A stretch of 64,000 nt of DNA from Bedellia somnulentella (GCA_963576735.1 OY755178.1:11718001-11782000), one strand, 5' to 3'. Positions 32,583 to 44,721 are shown, counted from the stretch's first letter. The notes: generated by a model not told the origin, from the letters alone. Translations and numbers: made by a program.

Positions 32583-33163
32583 GCTACGTCCACACTGTGC
32601 CTTTTTTTGTTCAATAAGGGCATGCGTCATAGCGCAGTCAACAGCGCACGTGAGGCATGCCCTTAATGCATGTGCGATGACAGTTGAAAGCGGAGCGCGC
32701 GCTGTGTTGCAAGTTATCCGGAGTCGGGTGGATTTCTGTGCGCCATAGCGTTCACCAACAAGATGGTGGACGAAGAAAAAGATTTAACATTAAGTTTTAT
32801 TGAAGATTACAGAAGCTTTCCACAACTCTGGGATCCTAACAATAAATTTTACACTAATAAAGTAAAGAGGAACGATGGTTTGCAAGTACTGGCTACTAAA
32901 TATAAAATGGATATCAATGGAGTTAAAAAAAAGATAAAAAGTCTTCGCTCGTATTTCTCCAAAGAGCATCAAGTAAGCAAGCTGCATATATTCCCCCAAG
33001 TAAAATATTGTCGTCGCACATGTTTCCAACAGAAACTCAAACTACGAATAAAGTATGGTGTTGGTTTCAATTAACGCATTCACTTATTGTAAGCGTCAAT
33101 TGAAAGTTGAATAGAAAGATGAAGACGAAAGTTGAAGATGAAAAGGCACAGTGTGGACGTAGC
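32583..33163 (+). mobile_element. PIF/Harbinger-like non-autonomous DNA transposon carrying a MADF exon
   Basis: The two ends carry the same inverted sequence, GCTACGTCCACACTGTGCCT plus TTT, and TTA flanks the element (32580-32582 and 33164-33166). A 3-bp TTA/TAA target is typical of PIF/Harbinger. A second hairpin (TAAGGGCATGC / GCATGCCCTTA) lies at 32617-32673. Inside is the start of a MADF gene, which in this superfamily is the DNA-binding partner of the transposase. The 581-bp length and the missing transposase make it non-autonomous. Confidence 0.82.
32763..32972 (+). pseudogene. MADF-domain protein, first exon only
   Basis: From ATG at 32763 (context ACAAGATGG) the product begins MVDEEKDLTLSFIEDYRSFP and ends near SLRSYFSKEHQ, the MADF pattern: a short DNA-binding helix bundle (residues about 10-70) with the LWD motif at 22-24. 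At 32972 the reading meets CAA|GTAAGC, a strong splice donor, exactly where MADF genes often have more protein to follow. The open frame continues to 33074 but its sequence after the donor is not MADF-like. No acceptor or second exon remains inside the element. Confidence 0.72.
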
Positions 33164-33166
33164 TTA

Positions 33167-33606
33167 TGTAACGTATATGTAAATACATATTTAATACCTA
33201 GCCTAATAATGTGGCAGATTTAATTGATATTTATTTATTAAAACTATTTATCATAAAACAACACCAATTGTTTGTTGGATTTTGGTTAAATTTAATTAAG
33301 TTTTAAATTACAGTAAGAACCGATCATATATAAACTGTTAAAGTAAGTTTATAGAAAAGTTAATAAATAACATATTTTTACTGTATTTATGTGAGTGACA
33401 CTGAAATGGGTATAATTGGAGTAAGGTCCAACGTCAAGAGATCATAATTATTTCAAAACTGCTTACGACGCGACCTTTTTGATAAATTATAATTAAGTAA
33501 GAGTGCTGCAACAATTTTTATATTAAGAATTTAAAAAAGAAAATTCAATGTTTCTATTGGTACTATTCGGGAAGTAATGTCTCGTGTTTAATTATATTTA
33601 ATAGCT
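33167..33606. other. Non-coding stretch, nothing recognised
   Basis: AT-rich DNA with no assignable feature. Confidence 0.5.
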
Positions 33607-33852
33607 GTGTAGTGTCGGCTTAGAATAGCACTACCCCATTTCTTCCGGTGGGTGTACATAAGAGGCGACTAACGGTATTGGGGCTATTAAGGGATTTTTG
33701 GGCGATGCAGTTGGAGACCCATTACCAACAACCTTTATTTTTACCATCTTTTCCCAACTCAACTTTCCAAAAGTGGCTGAGGAATTTCTAATTCCCTAGC
33801 TCTGGCTACCCCTTCTACGGATTGATAGCCGTGAGTATATGTATGCATGTAT
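33607..33852 (+). repeat. B repeat (B-I), complete
   Basis: GTGTAGTGTCGGCTTAGAAT, CCCATTTCTTCCGGTGGGTG, GGGCGATGCAGTTGGAGACC, ACTTTCCAAAAGTGGCTGAG, GCCGTGAGTATATGTATGC. This and 59307-59562 are the best models for subfamily I. Confidence 0.85.
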
Positions 33853-35060
33853 GTTAATTTTACCTAAATCTTTTAGTTCTGTAAGTATTATGTAAAGATT
33901 TGTGAATGGCATTGTGTATTAATAATCAGTATTATATTGTTTGTATTAGCCTGTTAATTGAAATTAAAATAATAATATACTGATATATAAACTGTTCAGA
34001 TCTCAGTTATTATTTTTATATTATGGTTATTGATACGGGCTAATTTGGTAATTAGTATTGAACTTAATAGTTTGATCAACAGTAACAAATTCATATTCGT
34101 ACAAGTAATTAGAACTCAACTCCCTTATAGATTAATGTTACAGGTTTAATGTTAAACTACCTCCGAGTTTCATAAATGAATATGTAAAATAGATGTTTAT
34201 CAAAAATTCAAAAAAATATACTTTGTTATTTTTATACGCTCATTGTACTTAAATGATATATAATTTCATCTCTTCCTGTTCGTAATTTGGAATAAATATA
34301 GGGACAAGTATGCAAAAATTTATCTTTATTAGCGTAACGAAGAGTTTTGTCAGGATCGTACAAATAATTTACCAATCCAATCACTCCAATTAAAATAACT
34401 GCATATAATCTAACTAATAGGAATTAAAGACGTTAGCATAAGTAAAAGAAAAAAACAGTCTAAATAATTTGCAAACATTGATAAAAATCCAATGTTTCAG
34501 ATCCGTATCATGAAATAAGCTTCAGTTTCACGGAACAAAATCGGTCTGGTTGTAATGGAAACAGAGCGGAGCTACAACGAATGTCCCCGCTCATTTTCTT
34601 CAAGCCGGATTTAACTTGTATACGGAGTACAAACAGTTGTACAATAAGTATAATACGGGAACAATATAAGAGACAACGAGTTTTTTTTAAACAAGAAACG
34701 TGAAATGACCTATTTTATGGCTACATCGAATGTTTATTTTTAAAAGAAGCACATAAAATGCTTTGTTTGTTTTTGTGACCATTTAAAGTTTGGATATTTG
34801 TGAGTTATTGCCTTTCAGTTTGACATGATTCTATATAAAAAGTTGCGGACAATATCATAATTATCGATGTTATCTACAGTTTCTACTAGGTGAGTAGTTT
34901 CGTAAGGGATGAATTAGAAATTCGGGTCTTTTTAAGTGATTATTTCGCATAAAATGTAGCTAAGAGCAATCAAAAATCACCCTTGATTTATCGATATTTG
35001 CTCCACAAAGCGTCCAAAAATAGTTAAGGTATTATGATACTAAGTAAGTGCGAAAGAGTT
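33853..35060. other. Non-coding stretch, nothing recognised
   Basis: AT-rich DNA; no element ends, SINE boxes or coding frames recognised. Confidence 0.5.
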
Positions 35061-35072
35061 TGCTGTTTTATA

Positions 35073-35318
35073 CATACATACATATACTCACGGCTATATT
35101 TCCCTAAAAGGGGTAGCCAGAGCTAAGGAATTATAAATTCCTCAGCCACTTTTGGAAGTTGAGTGGGGAAAAGATGGTAAAAATAAGGGTTTTTGGTGAT
35201 GGGTCTCCAACCGCATCGCCCAAAAATCCAATAAAAAGCCCCAATACCCTTAGTCGCCTCTTACGACACCCTTGGGTAGAAAGGGGTAGCGACATCCTAA
35301 GCCGGCACTACACGGCTG
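35073..35318 (-). repeat. B repeat, complete, mosaic, with target site duplication
   Basis: Minus strand: head CCGTGTAGTGCCGGCTTAGG with the II-type block TACCCAAGGGTGTCGTAAGA, then I-type CCCACTCAACTTCCAAAAGT. Tail (TATG)n. TGCTGTTTTATA flanks it exactly (35061-35072 and 35319-35330). Confidence 0.88.
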
Positions 35319-35330
35319 TGCTGTTTTATA

Positions 35331-36342
35331 TCACGTGATATCTAGTTAAAAGGTCGCTTTTACTATCTATGCAGCTCATCACGGCAATTCTCCCGGCCAC
35401 TACTTTCGTGTAATATATTTTTTATACCAGTTTATTTAATACCAGATCACTACCAAACCTTTGCTTACATCACAAACATTATCAATATCAGAGTCGATAT
35501 ATTATCATTTTGTTTTCAATACTTATTTTAATTTGCGATTTTTATATTAACTATGTAACTGTTGGTAGAAACTTTATAGGTCTAGAACTTTTGTGTCTTG
35601 AAATATTGTGTACCGTTTGTTTCTCAAACAAATAAATAAATTATTAACCCGCGTATAAAGGCAATTTGCACGACACTTACAGAAAGACTATGCAAAGACC
35701 ATATTGTAGTGCTATCATCATAAAAAACCTTTTAGACAGGACTGCATTTTAAAGAAAAAACTTTCAGTTTAATTTTAGGTATCAAGTTAAATTTATATTT
35801 ACTATTTACGAAGCTATTTATTCTGTTTTATATATATTCCTATTGTTTATTCATGAGTTATATTTTTTGTGCCCTTGGGAATGAAATATAAGGGGTAAAA
35901 AATATAAAAGCAGCATTTTAATAAAGTTAAGTTACTATAAATTTGTTTGAATGTATTTGCATGAGTGATACGTTAAAATGTTATATTCATAGTTATATTA
36001 TAAATTACCCGGATACATTATTTTACTGTTTACATTCAATTGAGCAAAGCTGGTATAAATTTATGAAACTAATGAAAAAATATTTTAAAAAGACATTCAC
36101 TGCCGTACGCGAGGGTTTTGATAAAAATATTGTATCTTTTCCCCATTCATCTCCTCTATCTGAGAGTGTGTTGAAATAAAGTGACTATGACATACGAGCT
36201 TATATATATAACATAACTGGGCAAAACGGCTATTTTACCTTTCGAGTACAGAAATCGCGAGGAACCTTGTGACTTGTGAGTATAATATGACTATGATAAC
36301 AGTTTTTAATTGTAATCCTACCTTTTTCCTATTACATCCATA
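35331..36342. other. Non-coding stretch, nothing recognised
   Basis: Very AT-rich; the 78-codon plus frame at 35943-36179 shows no domain. Confidence 0.45.
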
Positions 36343-36545
36343 CATATAATCACAGCTATATATCTCTAAAAGGAGTGGCCAGAGCTTGAAAATCATAATA
36401 TTCTTCAGCTACTTTTGTAAGTTAAGTGGGGAAAATGTTTTAAAATAAATGTTCTTGGTGATGGGTCTCCAAACGCATCCTCCAAAAATATTTTAAAATA
36501 CCCGATAAAAGAATGAGGTAGTGCTATTCTAAGTCCACACTGTAG
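36343..36545 (-). repeat. B repeat, decayed
   Basis: Minus strand: head GTGTGGACTTAGAATAGCAC, a deletion after CTCATTCTTT, then GGATGCGTTTGGAGACCC and the end AGCTGTGATTATATGTATG. Confidence 0.62.
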
Positions 36546-37041
36546 TGTAGTACATAGCAAACTGCTTTTTCCTATTATTAATGCAATGCAAACTTGGTAA
36601 ACTCAGTGTTTTTATATTTAACACGGGCACAGTACTAAGAACGTGGAGATTAGGTTTGTACGATACGAGGACGTTCAGCTGATGCAATTAATTATTTAGG
36701 TCAAGCACAGAGCATCCGACGCTTAGCAAGCAGAAAGCTTCTGCTTTCGTGGAAAACTGGGAAGCATGGAAAATATTGATCTTTTGCCTTTTTTCTGTCT
36801 TAGTTCCGTAAAAACAGATTGTTTGCGAGTTTTATGAGTTGTAGAGTTATAGTGCATTATAGAAGCAGCGAAAAATATTGTAAACTGTAATGTGAGTTGC
36901 AGATAGAGGTGGAATATTAGCCACTAATAAGAAAAAAATGCGAAAAAAAGGCACCGCGAAATCATTTCCCAATCAAATTAGGGCGTAAAATTTTTATTTT
37001 ATAAAAACAAGACTAATAATACTAATAAGTCTACACGTAAT
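36546..37041. other. Non-coding stretch, nothing recognised
   Basis: No recognisable motif. Confidence 0.45.
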
Positions 37042-37116
37042 TTTGTCCCCTATCAACTTCCAAATGTAGCTGAGGAGTTTCGAGCTCTGAAGCTCTAGCT
37101 ACCTCTTTTTGGAATT
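37042..37116 (+). repeat. B repeat (B-II) 3' fragment, tail-to-tail with the next B copy
   Basis: GTCCCCTATCAACTTCCAAA to TTTTGGAATTTATG, then it meets the (TACA)n tail of a minus-strand copy. Confidence 0.62.
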
Positions 37117-37117
37117 T

Positions 37118-37378
37118 ATGTACATACATGCATACATATACTCACGGCTGTAAATCTCTAGAAGGGGTATCCAGAGCTAAGGAATTAGAAATTCCTCAGC
37201 CACTTTTGGAAATGTGAGTGGGGAAAAGATGGTAAAAGTAAAGGTTGTTGGTGATGGGTCTCCAAACGCATCGCCCAAAAATCCCTTTAAAAGCCTCAAT
37301 ACCGCTAGTCGCCTCTTACGTTCACCCACCGGAAGAAATGGGGTAGTTAGTACTATTCTAAGCCGACACTACACGGCA
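37118..37378 (-). repeat. B repeat (B-I), near complete
   Basis: Minus strand: GCCGTGTAGTGTCGGCTTAG, CCATTTCTTCCGGTGGGTGA, GGGCGATGCGTTTGGAGACC, ACATTTCCAAAAGTGGCTG, CAGCCGTGAGTATATGTATG. A 4-bp insertion sits in the head. Confidence 0.8.
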
Positions 37379-38842
37379 AATATGTATATAAGTATGTTTG
37401 TATCAAATTTAAAAGCGTTTCTTATTTCTTAAAGACTTAATGCACAATTAAGATGATTATATCAATAAAATAGGACCCGAAAAGAAAATAATTTGTTTGA
37501 TATAATTTGTTAGAAAGGTCTGAGATTAAATTTAGACGCGAAAGAAGCTCAAGTCAAGTGGCGCGCAGTGAACGCCTCTATAAATTAAATTTGCGGTCAC
37601 CTTGAGACATCTGTAAGTAGTAAAGAGCAGTAATGCTATTAGACGCAGACCACGTAGTAGAAACGGTTCTGCCACATGCTACATGACGGTTATCATGTTG
37701 CAAAATGGTTTGGTTATTACCTGACTGTAAATGTGGGAATTGTATATTACTTTGTAAATTACTTTTTAAAATATAATGTAATGTAAATTTATGTATTCTT
37801 ATAGAATGTGTATGTGTATTCACTTTTTACAATAATTTATTTATTCTTATTAAATATAACCCTTTCTTATTTACTCTAACTAAATACAAATTAAAGGAAC
37901 GAAAGATCTTTGTACTAATTTCATGCAATGATCTTTTTTCATAAACTTTCATCGTTGTATCAAAGTTTGCCAAAACTTTTTGAGGTTAATCCTATCATTA
38001 TTTATCTTTAATTTTATATTGTAGGGACAAGTCATACAGCTTCTATTTGACAAAAAAATATGTGAATTAGATTATTAGTTATATCAAGAATACAATTAGT
38101 TAAATGAAACTATTTATATAATCGATTTCGGCAGAAACCTTTTACAATAAAGTTTTTATTGTTTTTGGCCCAGTGCATTATATTATACATATTATGATTG
38201 AGTCAAAATTACAGCATTAGATTTCATTTATAATTATTGCAGCAGACAGAATAAACATCCAGGAAAAGACCTATACATATCATACAACCCTTTTGAAACT
38301 CAATAATATGTTGAGTTTATCTGGTAAACTGAAATTTAGCGAGGATAATTTTTTGGATGGTTTACCAAATTATATTTGAACAATAGACGATGTATGCATT
38401 GATTGATGATCAAGTTTGTTTATTAAAACATAATGTTTTACTGTAAATCATACAATATAATGGCTTCAAAAGTGTAGTAGGATAGATTTTCTGAACACTG
38501 GTGGCTGTTATTTATGTTTACATTTAATATTTTAAGGTTTTTTGTAATTAACAAGAAGTTTTTATAGTCTAGCATTGTTAGCCTATCTGTTTTTTGGTAA
38601 CAGCTTAATTCTTAGACCGTAAGGCTTAGAAAACTGCGATTTTGTTTCGACGCATAATTTATTCACGCAAGACAGTGATAGTCAAACTACAATCATGTTC
38701 ATAAACATGAAATTAATCTCTTGAACGTAAAGAGGTAGGAATTTATTTTTCTGCTCAGTAACATTTTGGAGACAGTATTTGGCGTATCTTTAAAATAATT
38801 GTTAGAAAATGTTACAAGGAACAAACATGATTTTTATTAAAT
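37379..38842. other. Non-coding stretch, nothing recognised
   Basis: AT-rich with a CpG-richer patch at about 37535-37700. The 81-codon minus frame there has no known domain. Confidence 0.45.
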
Positions 38843-39812
38843 ACTAGTGGATCGTCCCAGCTTCGCGCGGGTAGCGTTGTTTTTTTTAAATATCTGAGGT
38901 TTCTTTCTTCAGTCACTGCTCAAGCATTGTGAAATTCAGCGCAATGTTTTCAATTTATTAAATTTATAGCACTCCCTAAACAGTGTAGTTTGGTGATTTC
39001 GAATGCGCTTTAATGAACGGTTCAGTATTTCCGTTTAATAGCAAATTTTGTAATAAAACGCTATGAAGTATTTATAACAATCTAAAAAATGAATCATTAC
39101 GTGATGTAGGATGCAACTACTGGCGCCATCTAGTATGTTATATGTAAATTAGTAAAGATTTAGTTTTGGTCACGGGCGCGATGGCTTATTTTATGTATAA
39201 TTTCGGTGTTTCTCTACCGATTTCTATGATTCTTTTTTTATTGAATAGGTAATAATGTTACCTTTTTTAAATTAGGGATGAGTGAGAGGTTTACAAACGT
39301 AAGAGTAAACAAATATAATCAGAATGTTCCGAACTGCTAAGCTATCAGGAATTACTCGTGTTACTGTGAGTCAACCGTAAAAGATAGACATAAACTGTTA
39401 AGGTTTTTTTTTCAGATAATTTTATGAAGAATATTTCCGTCATACATGATTTCTATGTAAATTTAACCATTAAGGCTGCACACGCGACGGAAGCTTAAAA
39501 AATGGAGTAACTTCTCCCGTTTTCCCCAAAATTTCCCAAAATTCCCCTTTACTACTCGGTTGGAAAGTATACAAAAACCTGCCCAGGAGTATGAAGAATA
39601 ATTGTACCAAGTTGCGTTAAAATCCGTCGAGTAGTTTTTGTTTCCATAAGGAACATACAAGCCGACAGACAGACAGACAGACAGACAGACAAAAATTTTA
39701 CTGATTGCATTTTTGGCATCAGTATCGATCCCTAATCACAACCTGATAGTTATTTTGAAAATATATTTCATGTACAGAATTGACCTCTCTACGGATTTAT
39801 TATAAGTATAGA
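38843..39812 (+). repeat. Family E repeat, copy 2
   Basis: ACTAGTGGATCGTCCCAGCT to TTTATTATAAGTATAGAA. A (ACAG)n microsatellite lies at 39664-39690. It lacks the 44-bp insertion of copy 1 and has a 'GGCGCCATCTAGT' block near 39123 that copy 1 lacks or has lost. Confidence 0.78.
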
Positions 39813-41519
39813 AGATATTTTTCGAGTTAATTTCACTACAAAACAACATATTCTGATAACCTTATAACGAAATTAAAAAGAAAGCACAGTTATTTTATTT
39901 TGCACTATTATTTCATTAATAATATATTCAATTAGTCGACAACAAATTTTTGCTGAAGCAGCTATCACTCTTAGTCATTTTAATTTTCATATGATCAGGC
40001 TAATGTACTTGTACGATAAAAATATGATATCTTTCAAACTCTGACGGTACCCTCTATGGCATCAAACTTGAGATCTCTAAATCGTAAGTCAAACGACCCA
40101 ACCGTTAGGCCACAGTAGAACCTGTAAAGGCTTAAAATGGCCACTTTCAAATACAATCACAAAGGTACACAATGTAAATTTAGTACTTTTTTCTTTCTTT
40201 ATATTAAAATAGATTTTTTATCACTTTGTTTATAGGTATGGTAATGGGATCCCACACCTGTCGGGGAATGAGAAGAGTTACTTTGATATATGTGGTACCC
40301 CAAATTTTCAAAAGGATTGTCTTGAACTTAATTTCGAGAACAGTTGTGGTACCTATTATGGTGGGACGTCTCTGTTATAATAATAAAGAGGCAAGACGTG
40401 CTGTATATTCAGTTTCAATCTCTGCTTTAAATTGTTTTGTTTTTCCCCTTTATTGATTTTGTTGCTGTGTAGCTGCTTTCTTACTTATATATTTTATAAC
40501 TTATTATTTTTGCAATATTTCATTAACTAATTATTTTAATTAACTAATAATAATTATTTATCTTAGATTATCTATTGAGTTTTCCTGTGACTTTTTTTGT
40601 AACAAAATCTTATATACCATTTTCCAATTTCGATCAAAGGCATTATGCTAATAAAAGACATAATATTTCATCAATGTCAACAGCAAAGCCACCTTTTCAA
40701 TCCGCTTCATTTTCTCTCATAAAAGCACGCATGTCAATATACTTTGTACGCTCACAGAGAATACAGTACATAATTTATGCATGAAGTCTTTTTACGAAAA
40801 ATTCTCTCCTTCGGTTCCGTAACGTAATTTTCTTTTAAAAGTAAACGGTACTTTAAAAGTCTCCGAATATATTAGCTAAATATCTTCTTATATTTCGTCA
40901 AAGTTCAGAGGAAGTGCTCAGGGATTAAAAGTTAAAAACTCAATGTTCTTTATTAGCATAAACTGGAACATATATCCCTGGAGAGTTTGTCGCTTCATTA
41001 CATACGTTTACTTAATATTTCCGAGATTTGTGTCGTCTTTAAGAAAATGTATATTAATGTTTATACAGTAAGGAATAACCTCATGAGTATTTGAATATGT
41101 TTTGTTCTTTTTTCGACTTTTTGATATTATACAGGTTATGATAATTTTTGTGTCGATTATCTATAGAATGGAATAGAAATAAACTTTTAAATTCATCTAA
41201 CACTCAGTCCGCATATCAAATCAATTAATGTCCGACACTAATAAAATCATACGTATGAAACTCAATAGGTAAATGCATATTCAGAACTCTGATAAAGTTA
41301 TTGTTTCTTAATTAAGCATTACCGTATAACATTCTCGTTGATTTATTTTATGACACTAATACAAAATAATCTGAAATTGGAAGTAGTTTTTACCTATACA
41401 AAAAAGGGCTTCATTGAAATGCAAATCCTACAGATAATGATAGAAGTGTCAAAGTAAAGTAAAATTTTTACAATAATAAGTAAATCATGCTCTGGGTTTT
41501 ATTTAGTTACAAACTAAAA
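39813..41519. other. Non-coding stretch, nothing recognised
   Basis: A small area near 40220-40330 is less AT-rich and carries the 76-codon plus frame at 40226-40456, which I do not recognise. The rest is featureless. Confidence 0.4.
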
Positions 41520-41690
41520 CTCACAGCTATGAATCCTAAAAAGGAGTTGTCAGAGCTATAGAATTAGATTTATTTCTCCCTTATGGAAAGTAGATATCCA
41601 GTTATAACGCTCAGTAGCCATTTAAAAATTCGCATTACCTTTAGTTGCTTCTCACAACATTCATGGGAACGAATTATTTTGAAAACTAAA
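41520..41690 (-). repeat. B repeat, strongly decayed
   Basis: Minus strand: the end ATTCATAGCTGTGAGTTTTAG, AGCTCTGACAACTCC and a remnant of the CATGAATGTTGTGAGAAGC block. The core has been lost. Confidence 0.45.
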
Positions 41691-41889
41691 TTAGCTTTGA
41701 AATAAAAATAATCTATCTCGCAGCAGACAACAACAAGCGGATTCATATGTCATTTAATTATTTCAATTATAGTAAGCTTTAAAATAGAGACCGCGTTTTA
41801 TTATTACTTTGAATTTACATTCCGGTCCAGCATGTCATCGGTATTCTATACTATAATAAGACTGTACCGAGGTCAAAACTGTACACTAA

Positions 41890-42115
41890 AGAAAAAAATT
41901 AAAACCGGTGGAATATGTTCAATTTTCGACATTGTAGCCAAATTTGCGCTTTTTGAAAAAAATGACTGTCTGTCTTTCTGTCTGTATGTATGTCCGATCA
42001 TCACGTCAATTCTACCAGACGGATCTTAATCAAATTTGGTATGAATGTAGCTTATACACCTGGCCAACATATAGGATATTATTTGTCCCGGATTTCACAA
42101 GCGTTCCTACAGGAG
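41890..42115. repeat. Fragment of a common repeat (GTATGAATGTAGCTTATACA type)
   Basis: TGTCTGTCTTTCTGTCTGTA followed by TGGTATGAATGTAGCTTATA and CACCTGGCCAACATATAGGA is a block frequently seen in lepidopteran repeats related in style to family F. It may belong to the same insertion as 43145-43216, but the middle is not alignable by eye. Confidence 0.4.
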
Positions 42116-42304
42116 CATAAAAAAACCTAACTTTACACGATTAGTTTTTTTATCGAACGCCTTTATCAGACTCTTCTTGTTTATAGTCTTTTTGAAAAAA
42201 TAAAAGGGTTTCCTCCATTTTCATCAAAATAACGTCCATTTAATTGTTTATCAATAGTATGACTACTAGATATATAGCTTATCAAAAATTTGAATATACC
42301 ACTA

Positions 42305-42480
42305 ACGTCTTCGTGGCGTAGCGGTATACCGATTGGTTAATACTAATCGAACGGGAGATACAGGTTCGATTCTCTGGGATCACAATCTTTTTGCGAATAT
42401 TTTTTTGCTTTTTTGTTAGCTTAGAATAATATCAAGCACTATTCCTTCTTTTTCACATTCAACTATGCGAATATGTATGA
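42305..42480 (+). mobile_element. SINE G: tRNA-derived SINE
   Basis: Box A TGGCGTAGCGGTATACC and box B AGGTTCGATTCTCTGGGATC are correctly spaced (about 45 bp apart), as in a tRNA head of about 75 bp. It is followed by an unrelated T-rich body. The 3' end is uncertain. Confidence 0.6.
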
Positions 42481-42921
42481 ATAAAGATAATTGAAAGTAT
42501 ATTGTATTAATTTTGCGTCATTTGGTAGGTCCGAGAATATTTTTATAACTTTTATTTTCTTAACTATTTTTACACTAATGTTCCCCTAGATATATTATGC
42601 CATACTTACGCATAAACTAATATTCTGTTTTAGCATCAGAATGCATAGTTTGTAAATAATAGCACAGCAGTGTAAGGGGCAGCACCGGGCCGACCCGCAG
42701 CGCCAAACTTACTAAAGATATTCTCATTTTTGAACATAGAAACTTGGTACGAAATGGTTTATTCCATGATTTTATGAACAATTCAAAAGGTTTTTTGGAA
42801 CTCACCCCTAAAGGATTGAAATATATTATACAGATTTTTGACATATCTGTATCTAGGAATTTGAAACTTGATGCGATTGACTGATATAACCACTACAAAA
42901 AGGTACGTCTATCAATCATTC

Positions 42922-43080
42922 ATGAGTATATACTAACGGCTATAAATCCCAAAAAAGGGTAGCCACCACTTCAGAGATAGTAATTCTTTATCCACTTTGG
43001 AAGTTGAATAGGGAAAAGGTAGTCAAATGGGTCTCCAACTGCATCGCCCAATAATCACTTAAAAAGCCTCAATGTTTTTT
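42922..43080 (-). repeat. B repeat 3' part, decayed
   Basis: Minus strand: GGGCGATGCAGTTGGAGACC, a deletion, TATTCAACTTCCAAAGTGG, GCCGTTAGTATATACTC. The head is missing. Confidence 0.6.
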
Positions 43081-43144
43081 TTATATCTATTACAACGCCC
43101 GCGGGAATATAAACATAAAAAAACAGAAGTTAAGATAGTGTTTT

Positions 43145-43216
43145 GTTATTTTGGACGTAAACCGGATGCAAAAAATCTAGTCCACGCGGACGTAGTCGCG
43201 GGCAAAAAGCTAGTTT
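43145..43216 (-). repeat. F-like repeat 5' end
   Basis: On the minus strand: ACTAGCTTTTTGCCCGCGAC, TACGTCCGCGTGGACTAG, a frequent terminus of F-like repeats. The rest is not clearly alignable. Confidence 0.5.
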
Positions 43217-43629
43217 ATTATAAATTCTTAAACTAACTTCATAAAATGTCTATTTTTTGACAACGAGTAATTAAAAATATTTTTTATGGTATCTAAGACT
43301 TCAGCTATATCTGTCGCAGATTTTGGCTAATGCAGCCAGTTTTTTTCTTAAATATGTGATGTTTTCACAAACTTCATGTCAAACATATTAAATTCATGGT
43401 TTTAAACCACTCTATGTATCTCTTGCACCTAAAATATAAAAAGCTCTTATTGTTTTTCTTAATGAATAAACATGAAGCCAAAAGGAGCAGGTTAGTGCAG
43501 ATTTAATCCGACACTACACATTTAATTAGCTCATAACCATGGTATTTAAAACTTCGTGTTCAATCTGGCCAAAGAAATAGTACTGAACAGATTATATTTA
43601 AAAAATATTTATGATATTATTATTATTTA
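43217..43629. other. Non-coding stretch, nothing recognised
   Basis: AT-rich DNA before the SINE/retroposon complex. Confidence 0.45.
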
Positions 43630-43945
43630 CATGATAGTCCAATGGGTAAAGCAACACTCGCCGATAAACAGACCGGCGTGGATTCAAACCCCGGGTCGGG
43701 CTTACACTAATTTGGCTTTTCTAAAGTCACATGCGTGGTTAATTTATCATGGTAGTTAACGGTAAGTGTAAACATCGTGAGGAAACCCACATGGCCAAGT
43801 TGTACTTAGCCATGTGACGGTGTATTCGTACAAAAACGGCGATAGGCCTGTCCCCTATCACGTGAGTACACTGTCTAAGCAAAACGTGGGTACCAAATTT
43901 GGACACAAGGTGGCGCTGTCACGTTGTTAATAAGTATTGGTACCT

Positions 43946-44721
43946 TTTTTTTTTGTCGTGGGGAAATCCTCATGGATCCGACGTCACCCGGCGGGGTGAC
44001 GAAGGTATGTCGGACTCTTACCGACTAAAACCCCACGCTGGCCATCTTCGGTGCTTTGATGCGGGATTGGTGGGAACGCCTGTGGCAGTCTACCTCCAAT
44101 CCCGCGCACCACGCCTCTCGGCGTCCATCTCGGGGGACATGAAGTCCCCCACTCCCCTCTGTGCTTCCTCAGCACCGCAGACGTTTGGGCCACAAGTTCC
44201 AAACGCCCGCCCCCTCGAGGTTCTCCTTGCGGAGTAGCAGACTGCAACCCGCCGGCCGCAGCCCACCACCTCACGGATTTTTTAACGAGGTTTTGTCCTC
44301 GGATTTTTGCGGAAGGTTTACTCCTCTTCCGATTTTTTATAGAGGTTTACTCCTCGCGGTCAAGCCTACACCTCGGCAAGACCCTCGGCCCTGGTAGTGC
44401 AATACTGCCAGGGTTACGAGTTCCCCTCTTGCTCCCGTTCCCTCTCTTCACCTCGAAAGGAAAACGGGAGCAACCCACCCTTTCTCCTCCGATTTTTTAT
44501 AGAGGTGGACTCCTCGCGACCTGCCAGTGACGGCAAGGCCCTCGGTCCCAGCAACAGCGGCTACAAATGTTGCTAGGGTTACGATTTGCGTCGCTTCCCC
44601 TGTCCCCTCTCCTAATGAGAGGGATACTGGGAGCGCCACCTCGGTGCATTAGCTTCACCCCGGGTGGCTCGTCCGGGGCTACTGAGCCCCCACGCCACGA
44701 CAAGGCTGTACCGTGTGGGGG
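43946..44721 (-). mobile_element. Poly(A) non-LTR retroposon, GC-rich, nested in SINE A-II
   Basis: On the minus strand it ends GATTTCCCCACGACAAAAAA, a poly(A) tail (T-run at 43946-43954). AAGTATTGGTACCT is duplicated at its borders (43932-43945 and 44722-44735). The 3' region (GTCGGACTCTTACCGACTAA on the plus strand) resembles the ends of abundant poly(A) LINEs of Lepidoptera. No RT domain is visible, so it is either a 5'-truncated LINE or a non-autonomous relative. The frames inside it are accidental. Confidence 0.82.
44331..44625. repeat. Imperfect 160-bp tandem repeat within the retroposon
   Basis: GATTTTTTATAGAGGT(T/G)(T/G)ACTCCTCG recurs at 44331 and 44491, each followed by CAAG(A/G)CCCTCGG and a TTACGA block ending in CCCTCTC. 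A weaker third unit (GGATTTTT...) precedes at about 44274-44310. Confidence 0.65.

Noticed and set aside
32973..33074. C-terminal part of the 103-codon MADF frame as real protein
   Set aside because: The frame beyond 32972 follows a strong splice donor and loses MADF similarity, so it is probably intron read-through.
40226..40456. Possible exon after a T-rich tract and AG
   Set aside because: A polypyrimidine-AG sequence precedes it, but the 76-codon frame resembles nothing I know and has no matching donor or second exon.
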